DNA from: Cheilinus undulatus
Taxonomy: Eukaryota; Chordata; Actinopteri; Labriformes; Labridae
Length of the DNA: 64,000 bases
Direction: 5' to 3'
Assembly (NCBI RefSeq): GCF_018320785.1
Contig: NC_054870.1
Coordinates: forward strand, 4,226,433 to 4,290,432
Shown: in pieces, positions 13,501 to 24,900 of the stretch
Layout of the letters: the number at the start of each line of letters is the position of its first letter
Position numbering within the stretch: position 1 is the first letter of the stretch
The notes under the pieces: generated by a model
What the model was told of the DNA's origin: nothing
The model's database searches: none
What the model saw: the letters and a program-made list of their open reading frames with translations, nothing else
Made by a program: the position numbers and the translations under genes

Positions 13501-16500
13501 AATCAGAAATTTATTGATAGATTAGTCGACATAAAAAATGATGATTAGTTGCAGCCCTAGTTTGTAGGATGCCTTGCTTGCACACGCCTCTTCATCTCTG
13601 CCACAAGTTTTCTCAGGATTGAGATCAGGACTTTGTGATGGCCACCCAGAACACTGACTTTGTTTTCCTTTTGTTGCCACTCTGTAACTATTGTGGTGGT
13701 ATGCTAAGGGTCCTGGTCTATTCTGAAGACCCACTGGAGCCCAAGCTTTAACTTCCTGGCTGATGTCTTGAGATGTTGCTTCAATTTTTCTACATAATGT
13801 TCTTTCCTCATGATGCCATCTATTTTGTAAAGTGCACCTGTCCCTTCTGCAGCAAAAAACAACAAATAAACAAAAAAGGGTTATGTGTCATATACAGTGT
13901 ATGCAAACTTCAACTGTTTCAACTGACAAAACGTCTATGGTGTGCTTTTGTTTTAAAATAAAAATCTTCATCTCTTTATATTACATCTTTAGTTCCATCT
14001 CCTCTAAACTGTTCCTTTTTCCATTAGAAACATTTGAGTATGATTAAAAGAAGTAGACACTATGGTCTGGATTTGTCATTAGGAGGTGTCACTGGGTCCT
14101 AGAGCTAGACCAGTCGAGAACCTCTGTTGTAGAGGGTAATGTACTCTGTAAACAACAGAGTCGCTAAATACCCATAGACTCTAGAGGCAATTATGGATGA
14201 GGCCTGAAGGCATTCAAAAGCCCTAGTAACCCACAACCATGTCATCACATAACTAACATATAAAAGATTTGTTATTTAAAGGGGACGTATTATGCAAAAT
14301 TACTGGCCTGTCCACAATCCCCTCAAGTACCAGAAAAATCCATTCCCTCCCCCGCCCCCTTTCTCCACCTTTCAGAAAATGTGTGCTGAAACAATCCGTT
14401 CTCAGATTTTCCCCTCATGATGCCATGTGGGGAGTTAGCCCCGCCTCCAGGTTCTGTTGGCCCTCCCCGTTTGGAGGAAAGTTCTGCCCTCCTCTCCTGA
14501 TCCTCCTCTCAGCTGAGAGGAAGATAAGGGCCACATTCCAGAGTGGGCGGAGTCAGGGGTGGAGTCAGACAGCTCAGGAACATTTAAAGTCATAGACACA
14601 GATACAGCTTGTTCTAACCGGGCCGAAACAGAGGGGTTTTTAGACATGCAAAAGTACAATACAAGACTGTTTTTTCAGCAACAAACTTCACAGACATGTT
14701 CTGGGATCTCTGAGACCAATATAAACTAGTCTTTAAAGGGTAAAATATAAATGACCTTTAAAGCTTATTTGAAGACAGAAGAGCACATGGCAGCTTTTCA
14801 GCTTTAGTGTTAATGGTCTGCTTTCCCCCTCAGCATGAGATTCGTCTAACATTTTCAGGTCCTCTACCGACTAAATTCTTTACAAATTTAAGACTTTATC
14901 GTTTGAATACAATTTTGATTTGAGTTTGTCAATTAAAAACTGAGAAGAAATGCGAAACAATTGTTTTTGCTTATTTAGTGGTATTTTCTGATAAGCTAAC
15001 GCACAAACAAGGTGTGTATTTGTCTTAAAACAACTTTAGTATCAGTGTCTTTGTCCTAGGTGTTTTTTGGCAAAACTCAGAACAGATGACTTTGAATCAG
15101 AAGGGGTCTTTTTACCACTTTAAGAGGAAATGGATTAGTGGCAGGTTTACAGGATAATAAATTACAGAGTTTTTTTGTTGTTCAAATATGAGTCTAAAAC
15201 CTGCTTTAAATACACATTATTCCTTTCAATGATATTGTAAAGGCCATCCCCATCTTGTGCACTTTTCAGCCTAGAAAGTAAATCAGTTTGTCCAAGTTTT
15301 CAAACATTACATCACTGTATATGTTCTGGAGCCTGAGTATGATTCAGTCTTATTACCATCTCTCCTTTCATGGTCCCATTCTGATGTTAATGGAAGTTCA
15401 TCAATACAGTGGGATGGGGAGGGTGGACGGCTCAAGCTCGCTTTAAGGGCTGTATTGGAACAAATACAAAGGTCGAAGGAGGGATTTGTCAGGAGGAGCC
15501 TGGAAGGCCGCTACATAGGCTCTTGAGGCTGTTAAATGGGGCCCTTCTAGTCTCTCAAGGACCTCGGGACAAAGCTGCAACTCTTTGGGGACGGATTTTG
15601 CACCTGCTAAACACAAAACCGCATTTTTGTTTGTGGTCAGACCACACTCTCCTTTTGCTTTTTGCAGTGTTATTTTTATTAAACAGTTTTCAGAGGCAGT
15701 TTAAACATTTAACAGCTTTAATCCAAATCAAATAGCTTCAAATATTATTAAAAAACATCCTGGTATACCAAATGTATGGTTGAAACATCGATGAAGAGGT
15801 TGATTTAAAACATTTGTTGATGTGGCTAAAGTATTTTAAACCACGGTCTGCTTCAGGGCTGAACTATTTTATTTAAGTCTTAACTATTTTAAAAGAATAC
15901 GGAGGAAGTGATGATAATAAATGTGAAACTCAGTAAAAAGCACACTAACTGTTCCCTGCTGTAATTCTTTAAATATCTGTCTGACTGATCCAAAGGCCTT
16001 TCTTTTAATGTGCTCAGTACCCAAAAGACATCAGCACCAATCTGACATCCATGAGGATGTTAGGTGGGTGCACTGAGTTCAGAGTCAGCTCTGATGTTTT
16101 TAGCCAAGGGAAATATTTCTGGCAAATATAGAAAGCCTCCACAGAGACAACAGAACAGCATTTACAGGTTATTTGTGTTAGCACCCTGATAAACTTAACT
16201 TTCCCCAATGATAAAATACACGTGGTACTTTTCTAGTCAGCTAAAAGATATGACGGCAAATAGGCACATTAGAATGATCTTATTTTAGGCCTTATATCTA
16301 AAATAAACCCAGACTTATAATTTAAACAGCTTTTTAATTTCTATAAACAATAGCTTTGAAAATTGAACATACTGAACTATAAAAAATAAGTCAGATAAAA
16401 GTACATTCTTGGTTTTTATGCAGCAAAGGGCCCAAAAAATGAAAACTTCAGAGGCTTTACCTGTTTTACTAATAAACTGTGAGCACATGTGTCTATAGAA

Positions 16501-16769
16501 GGATGAACAAGAGTAAATTATCAGGGTCTGTATTATGGCAGTGCAGTCTCTATGTGAAAGAACTTTAATATTTCTGAATGCCTCGTCTCTTTTTCCTCTA
16601 AACAATGCTGGAGTAAAAGTCCTCTCTCTGCCCGGTTGTTAGCTTCCTGTTCTCCTCTGTGTCAGTGATGTGCTCGGTGGAGAGTCTTACCCTGAGCCTT
16701 GGAGTTCAGTCCTCCATAGCTGCCTTTCTTACTGCTCTGATGTTTCTTCACCAGGAAAGACCGCGGCAT
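8790..16769 (-). CDS. snai3: Snail-family zinc-finger transcription factor, probably Snai3
   Basis: Three coding exons join in phase: 16769-16691, 10069-9413 and 8968-8790, giving 304 aa. Residues 1-9 (MPRSFLVKK) are the SNAG repression motif, which in this family recruits LSD1/CoREST-type corepressors. Residues 166-304 carry five zinc fingers: finger 1 (166-188, C2HC), fingers 2 (196-218), 3 (224-244) and 4 (252-272, C2H2), and finger 5 (280-301, C2HC ending at the C terminus). The linker 28-165 is Ser/Pro/Gln-rich. Family knowledge: Snail proteins are nuclear and repress E-box (CAGGTG) promoters during mesoderm, neural-crest and EMT programmes. The exon 1 tail (SYGGL) lacks the NYSEL motif of Snai1 and Snai2, and finger 1 begins FEC..CH as in Snai3, so I favour snai3; the paralogue is inferred. 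Intron 1 is unusually long (6.6 kb) and full of transposons. Intron 2 is 444 bp. Confidence 0.9.
10190..10900. repeat. Repeat-like segment with CTG/ACT microsatellite
   Basis: In Snail intron 1. AGGGTGACCATATATCCC at 10195 resembles the end of a common fish DNA transposon; its other end was not identified. A compound microsatellite (CTG)n(ACT)n spans 10538-10590. Confidence 0.45.
11229..12230. repeat. hAT-like left end and degenerate AAGTGGCAAAA array, split by a MITE
   Basis: CAGTGTTACTCCACCC at 11230 looks like a hAT terminus. From 11318 to 12215 the sequence is a degenerate array of AAAGTGGCAAAAATGGG-type words, interrupted by the MITE at 11364-11817. This is the reverse complement of the arrays at 3160-3590 and 33970-34600. 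Confidence 0.6.
11364..11817. mobile_element. TTTAAAGG-type MITE
   Basis: Ends TTAAAGGTCACATATTTTAA and (right) TAATATGTCCCCTTTAA are inverted. The interior shares long blocks with 14275-14762 (opposite orientation) and with a fragment at 22845-22997, for example CCTCTGTTTCAGCCCTGCTC. Confidence 0.7.
12690..13916 (-). mobile_element. Sleeping Beauty-like Tc1 relic, interrupted by hAT
   Basis: Left end CAGTTGAAACCAGAAGTTGA and right end GCAAACTTCAACTG are inverted and resemble Sleeping Beauty/salmonid-type Tc1 TIRs. Internal transposase-derived DNA on the minus strand (for example 13572-13840) is deleted and out of frame. A hAT MITE sits at 13026-13559. Confidence 0.8.
13026..13559. mobile_element. 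hAT MITE (TAGGGCTGCAAC) with TSD GTTTGTAG
   Basis: Perfect 8-bp duplications GTTTGTAG (13018-13025 and 13560-13567). Perfect 12-bp TIR core TAGGGCTGCAAC...GTTGCAGCCCTA, with extended similarity around GTCGACTAAT. Inserted in the Tc1 relic, so younger than it. Confidence 0.92.
14275..14762. mobile_element. TTTAAAGGGGAC-type MITE
   Basis: Left end TTTAAAGGGGACGTATTATG and the inverted right end TTTAAAGGTCATTTATATTT. Interior homologous to 11364-11817. Confidence 0.7.
14763..16690. other. Snail intron 1, remaining part: nothing recognised
   Basis: A 108-codon open frame at 15409-15735 has no recognisable family and no splice context. No repeat family was identified. Confidence 0.35.
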
Positions 16770-17050
16770 GTTGTCGCCTGTTCCCGGGACTTGGTCTGGA
16801 GTCACACCGAACTTAACGGAAGCAGCTGTCGCTGAAGGACCGTGCTGGACTCACGGCGGCGGGCTGCTGGGCGTCTGTCCCCCTGAGGCCTCGCGCATTT
16901 TCCCGCTGACTAGCGATGGTCAGGTGTGAGCCAAGGGTCGCGCGAGGGAATTTCCATAGACATTAGAGTCGGACCAATTACAATAAAAGGACAAGTGCAG
17001 GGGGCGGGGTCTGTGTGTCAATCAGCATACCCCAACAAAACAGGTGTATG
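16770..17050 (-). promoter_or_regulatory. GC-rich promoter/5' region of the Snail-family gene
   Basis: The 280 bp upstream of the Snail start codon are much richer in CpG than the surrounding AT-rich DNA. They contain two CAGGTG E-boxes (16921-16926 and 17041-17046), an inverted CCAAT box (ATTGG on the gene strand near 16975) and a GC box (GGGGGCGGGG near 17000). CAGGTG is the preferred binding site of Snail proteins, so self-repression is a reasonable inference. No TATA box was recognised. Confidence 0.5.
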
Positions 17051-17273
17051 AATGGTGACAGGCGTTCAATAGACACTTCAAACTGTCCCACTGCTGGAGC
17101 TGGAGCTGGGGGCAGGGGCGCTTTCAGGAACTATGAGGTCCAAGGCAAAGACCAAGATGAGGTCTTTCCTCATTTATCTGAAAGAAAACAAGGCCGGTTT
17201 TGAAGCTCTTTTCAGGAAACAAAATCCAGAGAACAACAGATAAGGACATACCCAAACTTAAGGTATAAATACC

Positions 17274-17729
17274 CATGGGTGTAGCACGGGGGGGGGGGGG
17301 GGGGGGTGTAGCACAGGGGGTGTAGCACAGGGGGGTGAAAGGGTGCTGATTACCGGGGCCCACAGTAGGGAGGGGTCCTTGAGAAGCCTGCAATGAAAAG
17401 TGTGTTTTTATTTACTATTTCTTAGTAATTTGTGCCAATATTAAATCAAAAGCAACTAATCTAATTAGCCAACATACTGACATTTTTATGAAATAGAATA
17501 AAATAAAATACTGCTACTATTGATGTAGTCGCTGTGAAATAATGCAAGTATATTTAATATAACCACTGTAAAAATGTTGCTCATAAATGGGGAAATTCTG
17601 GTTCAAAAATACATTAAAATGCAGAGATATTTGTAAAAATGAAGCAACATTTGTTGCTTGCCTAGCTGGTTAAGGGGGCCCCTTTGTAATATTTTTTCTG
17701 GGGGCCCTAAATCCAGAACTATGCCCCTG
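17274..17729. mobile_element. hAT MITE with TSD TAAATACC and a 19-G run
   Basis: Perfect 8-bp duplications TAAATACC at 17266-17273 and 17730-17737. Ends CATGGGTGTAG and (inverted) CAGGGGCATAG. A run of 19 G (17288-17306) and shorter G5-6 runs, separated by TGTAGCACA, lie just inside the left end. Confidence 0.8.
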
Positions 17730-17737
17730 TAAATACC

Positions 17738-19683
17738 CATCAGGACTTATCATCATCTTTTCGATGATCATCATAACTTAAATGGACCTCATTTGAGGCA
17801 GTTTTATGTCTCCCAGGTGTAGCTTGATAAGAAATAAGAAAATTAACTTCACTTTTCTGATGCCTGCAGTGACAAAGCGTGCTTCGCTTGGGTCATGCAC
17901 CATTTTGATGGAGGTGCAAACAAACCGCAACACCTCCTGGAAAGATCTGGAGCTGAATGCAATGTCATGCAGTTCTGAGGATGATGCAGGTACCTGGAAG
18001 GATTACTATTCTATGAAAGTTGAAGACAGGACCTCTAGATATTTGTTTTTCAAATTCCCAAGTCATGAAAAGGAACATATGAGAAGGTCAGAGACTGGTT
18101 CACTGAGACGCTGGGTAACATTCAAGCTAGAGCACAGACTGAAGACAGACAGCTGCTGTTTTCAGGGGTGCTGAGATTGAATTTAGGGGCACTTCAGCAT
18201 CCCTGAAAAGGTCTGAAATCACTGATGATACAAAGATTAAATAATACTGCTATGTTCCTCTAGAGTGCACTGGATGCCTCTCTGATAAATAGTTTAGTCC
18301 ATGCTGGCTTTACATTTCATATCATTCCAGTAAAGCCATCACAGATATGACACACAGGTATTCATAAACTTTTCTCTGTTTTTGATGTTTTTAATGTTAC
18401 TGTATGTTCAGAATTATTTAACTTTGAGTTTCTTTGATTTTGTGCGATGTGTTCATTTTTAAAATTGCATTTAAGTGGAGGCTTCAGATGAGCTTCATGA
18501 GTTTTCTGCCTCTTCCTGCCCTGAATATCTATCTATTTCTGTCATTTTAGGTATTTTTTAACTGTGCAAAATAAAATAAATCAGTGAAAGTCACTACAGA
18601 AATGAGCTGCTGAAATATATCATTGTTGTATTTTCATCAAAATGAAAAGAATTTCATGGTTTGACATTTCCATGTTTGACATAGGGTTAGATAAAATATA
18701 AATAAATAATAAATCAGTAAAAATACAAGATTCTAAAGTCTGAAAAAATATATATTAGGTGTTGTCAGTGGTAGGGCAATTTCACAGAGAAAAGTTTGTA
18801 AAATGTTTTTATATTACCCTCTAAATTTTTCACTGAGTTTGATTTCCAAGAAGTCTACGGGTCGGTGAATGGGACAAACAAACAACCGTGAAATAGTCCC
18901 ATTTATCTGTAATCTTCCTGATCACAGGGAAATGGTAATAAATAATTTCAAGTAAATAATTATTCACAGTAATTCTAATTATTGGTGTTATACATTGATA
19001 TCATTGCATTTTTTAAAAATTGTGATACATGATACATAGCAAATTCATTTCTAGTTTGTCATCATAACATTGTTAAGGCTATCAAATTATTATTGTCAGC
19101 ATTATTATTTTTGTTGTTGTTGTTGTTGTTGTTATTATTATTAGTATAATAATAATAATAATTTTTATTATTTTATTATCAGTATTACAATTGTTTTATT
19201 ATTATTATTATTATTTTTATTATTATCATTATCATAACAACTATGGTTATTACAGGCATTTCTATTTTTGTCATGCTTCTTTTCAAGTCTACTGTCATTA
19301 TCATTTACATCTTTAATTATCCATTATGGCATTTACAACAATGGCATATTAACTCAATTGCCTTTTTTTGCTCTGTTTATTATTTTTACACAACTTTCCT
19401 CATTATAAAGCAAAATACATTTTTCTCTTATTTTCCTAAATATTAATGCAAATGACAGTCAGATTATTTTTCAAGTCATCAGCCATTAGAGCATAATTCA
19501 AATGTTTTTGAACAAACTTCATAATGATAGCCATTATATTTTTTAAAAACAAAACCTCAAAATGCACTGTTCCGTATTATTATGCAAAACAGAGTTTTAA
19601 AAGATTTTATAGGTTGTAAAGAACTGAAAATGGTCATTTGTTGAATTTGCAGCATTAGGAGGTGTGTGTGTGTGTGTGTGGGG

Positions 19684-19714
<31 letters not shown>

Positions 19715-20894
19715 CTGTTGTTCAGTGTTGTTGCAGTCCTAAGTTTTTATGCTTTGTTCACATTCACTGATTAAAAAAAAACAAAAAAACACTTTTAACT
19801 GTTGTGAAATTAAAGATATTGTGGCTCAGTGTTAACTGAATTGACTAAAAACTGTTTCAACTACGTTTTTTTCCGTGAGGAAAGCCAGACTAAGATGTCT
19901 GATGATACAGTCTGTTAAAAAGTAAGTTTAGGTTTTGTCAGGAAGAATCAAATGTTCATGTTTGACTGTTGAACATTGAAAATCCATGATATTTCTCCAC
20001 AGTGCAAATAATCAGTGAACACCAGCAGAGATGGGTAGAACTCAGTCACAGTGTGTCGGTATATTTTTTACTATATTTTAGAGTGATAACTGTACTGATC
20101 ATGCATACAAGTGTTTGAATATATGATGATTTTACATTTTAGCTAACGACAGTTTAAAAAGTCATAGTTATGACTAAAAGTGAATATTTAAACATGAGGA
20201 CTTTTTATTGATTAATTCTGGAAATAAATGTTTCTGAGGTTATATGACTAGGCTGTGACTTTGGAGGGGGAAAATAACAAAAATATGACTAAAGCTAAAA
20301 TTTTAATCCAAAGAACAAAATGATAACTTACTGAGAATATTTTCTGCTAAGTGAATACATTCTTTTTTATAATAGCAGGAATATATGAGCAACACTGCAG
20401 TACAAGCCAACAAATATGAATGTTTATTTGTTAGGATCCCCTTCAGCTGTGGTCCAGAGTCCAGCTCTCCCTGGATCCACATTAGAAAGAAGCATACTGA
20501 CAGACACAGTAAATGTACATTAAAAACATAATTAAGCACCACAGTCTGCACAAAACATCACATTTAGGAGAGAATTCGAATTACACTTTACACAAATCAG
20601 GATTTTTTCAAATATACATTAAACTTTACAAACATTTCTGTCACACATAACACCATCAACCACAAAACATTTAAGGCAGAAAACTACAAACAGATATGTG
20701 CATGGTGTGTTTTAAATACGATGCTCCAGAGTGTTTTTAAATTTAATTTTCAAAACTAGATTTGTGTTTTGATTTTTAAACCTCCTGTGCACATATTTAT
20801 GTCCACTTCAACGCTCCAGACTCAATCTTAAGATGTTTGAGGGCTGAAAAAAGCCCCACAGACTTTCTGGGTTTGTAGAGGACGAGGTGCCATT
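17738..20894. other. Intergenic between Snail gene and cyp17a1 3' end; microsatellites only
   Basis: (TTG)n/(TTA)n tracts lie at 19108-19215 and a (GT)n tract, interrupted once by GGGG, at 19661-19714. A 122-codon open frame at 17806-18174 has no family I know. TTTGTTAGGATCCCC near 20426 resembles a common fish repeat. No other gene seen. Confidence 0.5.
20423..20428 (-). terminator. Possible cyp17a1 polyadenylation signal (AATAAA)
   Basis: AATAAA on the minus strand lies about 470 nt beyond the cyp17a1 stop. A weaker ATTAAA at 20747-20742 is nearer (about 150 nt). Either could end the transcript, and sequence alone cannot choose. Confidence 0.25.
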
Positions 20895-21873
20895 TCAACA
20901 TGGCTGGCTCTTGACCCTCTCCCAGCCTGGTCTGAGTGTGGCGTTCACCTTGTACTTGGCTGGCTGGAGGACCACACCAAACTTGCCCTCTAGACTGGGC
21001 AGGGGGTAGCCTGCTGGGACGGAGAGGGTGAAGCGCTGTAAGATGCAGGACAGGAAAAGGAAGAGCTCCATCTTAGCCAAGGCCTCGCCCAGGCACACCC
21101 TGATCCCAGCACCGAACGGCAGGTAGCTGGGTGACGGGATGATCGGGCCTGTGCCGTCACTGTTCAGGAACCGACCTGCAAGGGAAGGAAAACAGGGAAA
21201 TACAACTCAAAATAATGATAATAAAACGGACCCACATGGTAGGGCCAACACTCTTTAGTACACAAACTTATGATTACACATTAAAACCTCACACTGGAAA
21301 CACAGTTAGAGTCTGCAGCAAACCCCCTCCTGAAGGTTTTATTTTTCAGCCACAAAGACCAAATCCAGGTGACTCATGTTTTTCATAATCCCACATCTAC
21401 AGAATCTTTATCTGTAATAGAACAGTTGTCATAAATTTATGAAATTAAGAGCTCCTGTGCAAATCACAGAAAATAAGAAATCAAAAGGAACTACATGGAA
21501 CCTCACATAAAACCACTCTCTATGTTAGGTTAGAGCAGTAATTCCCAACCTTTTTTCCTTAGGGCCCCCCTACTAATCTAAGAAAAGCTAAGCCCCCCAG
21601 GGCCCACTTAGAAAAATTAAACATTAATTTTAACAGTTTTCATTGACAAAATCCTAACATAAATAAATACATGCACATCTTTTTGACTGGAGATCTACGA
21701 ATAAAGTATCCATTATTATGACTGTGTTTAAGGGCTACTCTTAAAAGTAATAATACAAAAAACATCAAAATAAAAAAATAAAATTAATAATAACAATAAT
21801 AACAATGATAATACTATTATTAATATTAGAATAATAAAGACAAAAAGGAGAATGATAATAATAATAATAAAAC

Positions 21874-21907
<34 letters not shown>

Positions 21908-24900
21908 TTTTGATACTATGAAGACAAAATGCCTAAAATCCAAACACAGTTTTAAGTCTGGTGTCTTGTAAATATTTGACTCTGCACTGTTGTTAATTTA
22001 CGATTTTTAAAACTTGATAGTTTTTGAGTGTCTTGTGTCAAAACTTAAGACTTTTAAACTGTGAAATTTCAAGCTTTTCTTGCAAATTTTGGACTATCAA
22101 AACTCTGACATTTGGAGCTCAAATTTCAACATTTTTAATTGTTTTCCCCCCAAAATTGTTAATAATTTGTTAATAAACAGATTCTGTTTTTTTAATATCT
22201 TTTAGGTTGGCTCTAGTACACTGTTGTACACTATATTTTTAATCATGATTAAAAAAAAAATTCATGCACTTCTCATTTGGCAGTGTCAGAGCAAACAGGG
22301 TCATACGGCCCCCCGAGATCTTTCAAACAGGGTCCTGCGGCCCATCTGAGATCTTTGGTGCCCCCCCAGGGGTGCCTGGATCCCAGCTTTGGAACCACTG
22401 GGTAAGCATACAGCTCTGCATTGGCTCAGGTAGGTAATAACACTAAAACAGCTAATGTCCCCATTCTTTATATGATGCAGTAAATAAAGCTAGAGATGGA
22501 TTTGTCCCTCTTACGATGAGTTATCTCGCTCTCTATCGAGTTTCCTTAATGTTTGACTTATTTGGTCTGAGCAGCCACTTGCAAGGTTGCAACATTTTCA
22601 GCATCAGATCCTGAAGTTGTAAACTTTTATTTCCTCTCACCTGGGTCAAAGAGCTCTGGGTTTTTCCATTCCTTCTCATCATGATGCAGAGACCACAAGT
22701 TGATGATGACTCGAGTTCCCCTCCTCACCGTGAAATCCCCGATGCTAGAGAGAGGCCGAGAGACATTAAGAGGAAGTTAAAGAAAGTAAGTGATCTGTGA
22801 ATGAACCTTAAATCGTTGCATGGATTAATCAAGTATTGGATTTTTGCATGTCTACAAACCCCTCTGTTTCAGCCCTGCTCAGAACGAACTGTTTCTGTGT
22901 CTTTCGGGTTCTTGAGGAGATTGTGGACAGGCCAGGGGCATATATTTTTGTTAGAAAAGCCTGAAAAAGTGAGTTTTGCATAATATGTCCCCATTAAGGA
23001 TTATCTAGTCCCATCTTTTTTATGACTCTACAGACAACATAAACCCAAATATTAAACGTAGCTGGATTCATAGACAGATTAGTGTAAAAAGCTTTTTATT
23101 TTATCTGGTGTCAGCTACAAAGAGTGCCACCTTAGCTCTGAGAGTACAGATGTGCTGCTGCAGTTTCTGGCTTGTGAGTTTGCAGATCTTTTACCTCTTC
23201 TCTGCAGAACTGTTCATGAGTTTCCACAGAGCAATAGTTCAAACACAAGGGAAGTTACAGGTGCCTGGATATGTTACTGGTTTTGGATCATGGGGGTCGT
23301 AATCCCGTCCCGTATCTATTGTTTATCGCTCTCATTTCTCTCTGTTTATTTTTGTTTAACACAAGCGATTTAAGACCCTTTAAAAGAGGGGCGACAACAC
23401 CCTAAATCCCATCTCAGCACCCCTAGAATAATAATGAGGGCATTTCCCAACCAGATATTTGAATCTGACAGGTATCTGGTAAATATCTTCTTATTCTTTT
23501 GCTGTTTTTAAGTAAAATGTAGTTATATTTAGCACTTTATCAGAAATATATGCCATGTATCATGTCTGAAAAGGCTGAATGTGGAAAGAAAGCAGCCTGA
23601 TGCTATCAGATTAACATCAGACTGATGACGGGGATAAAAAAGTGGCAAAAACATGGACTAAATACTGAATTACATAATTTTAATTTAAAAATTAACTGCC
23701 AGAATGTAGGTGTTTGCCTGTTATTCACTTTCCCCACATGGAAGCTTCTAAAAAATCTGTACTGGTGATGTGACAGGTTCACATGCATAATGATGACAAC
23801 TATATATGATAATGATGATGAACCACAGCGTATTCTATCAAAAAACACTCACATTTTGTAAGGCGAAACAGCATGTTGTTGTTACTTTAATAAATGATGC
23901 ACATGGTAAAATACCACTTGTTCACTGATATCTCTGTGAACTGAAGACTTGTCTGCATGTCATAATAAATGCTTAAATGACCCCTGGTTTCACACTTGCA
24001 TTCAGTTTAACTGATTGAGTCCTTTTTCTTTTTTCCTCTGTCTCTCTATTTCTTAACTTTAAAATGTTAATCATTCAAACATAAAAAAAGGTATTCCTCT
24101 TATTACAATAATAAAATCAATAAAAACAAAATAAAGATGCTTTTTTGTGTGTTTTAACAGGTATTTTTGATGCTATAATATTGTTTTAAAACTTGCAATG
24201 TCACATGATATCAAAATAGAAAAAAACTTGAATTACCTCTTTGAAAACTTTTTTCTGGTATTTTCTAACTGTGCTTTTGTGTCATAAGTGCATATTTTGT
24301 TTAATGATGTTTTTAATGTGCTAAAGTAGAATGCTTGAATTAGCATCTGTGAATAAGGCTGACACAGCTGAAATGTATGCTGACAAAAACAAACATTTTA
24401 GCATGTATTGTTTAAATTGGTTGTTTTCAAATAGTGTAGCTATGCATGTCTATTGTATGAATTTGATCAACCATGCATTATTGGCCTGGTAGCTGGAGAG
24501 GTGCTGAAGTGCCCTTGAGCAAGGCACTGAACCCCCAAGAGCAGCAAGGCTATCACTCTGACATCTCTCCATTAGTGCATGTCCATGGGGATCCTGTTTG
24601 CACATGCGTGTTTGCATGTAATTCAGCCTCTGTGAGTTCAACAACAGAGTGTAAACTGTAAATTTTCCTTCAGGGATTAATAAAGTAAGACTTAACTATT
24701 GCTACAACTAAACGTCAAGATGGCTTGGATAAATTTAAACGCGGTGTGCTTGAGATTTTGGTTTGGTCTTAGGTGTGCCTTAAGCTAAAAAAAAGTTTGA
24801 AAATCGCAGCTCTAAAGATCACAATCCAGTGCATCACTCACATTCTCTATACTGTCATTGACTTTATTGACCCATAACTGATGAGCTGAGGTATATCTAG

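Noticed and set aside
21728-21943. Ile-rich minus-strand open frame
   Set aside because: It is a translation of the AAT microsatellite inside a hAT-like element.
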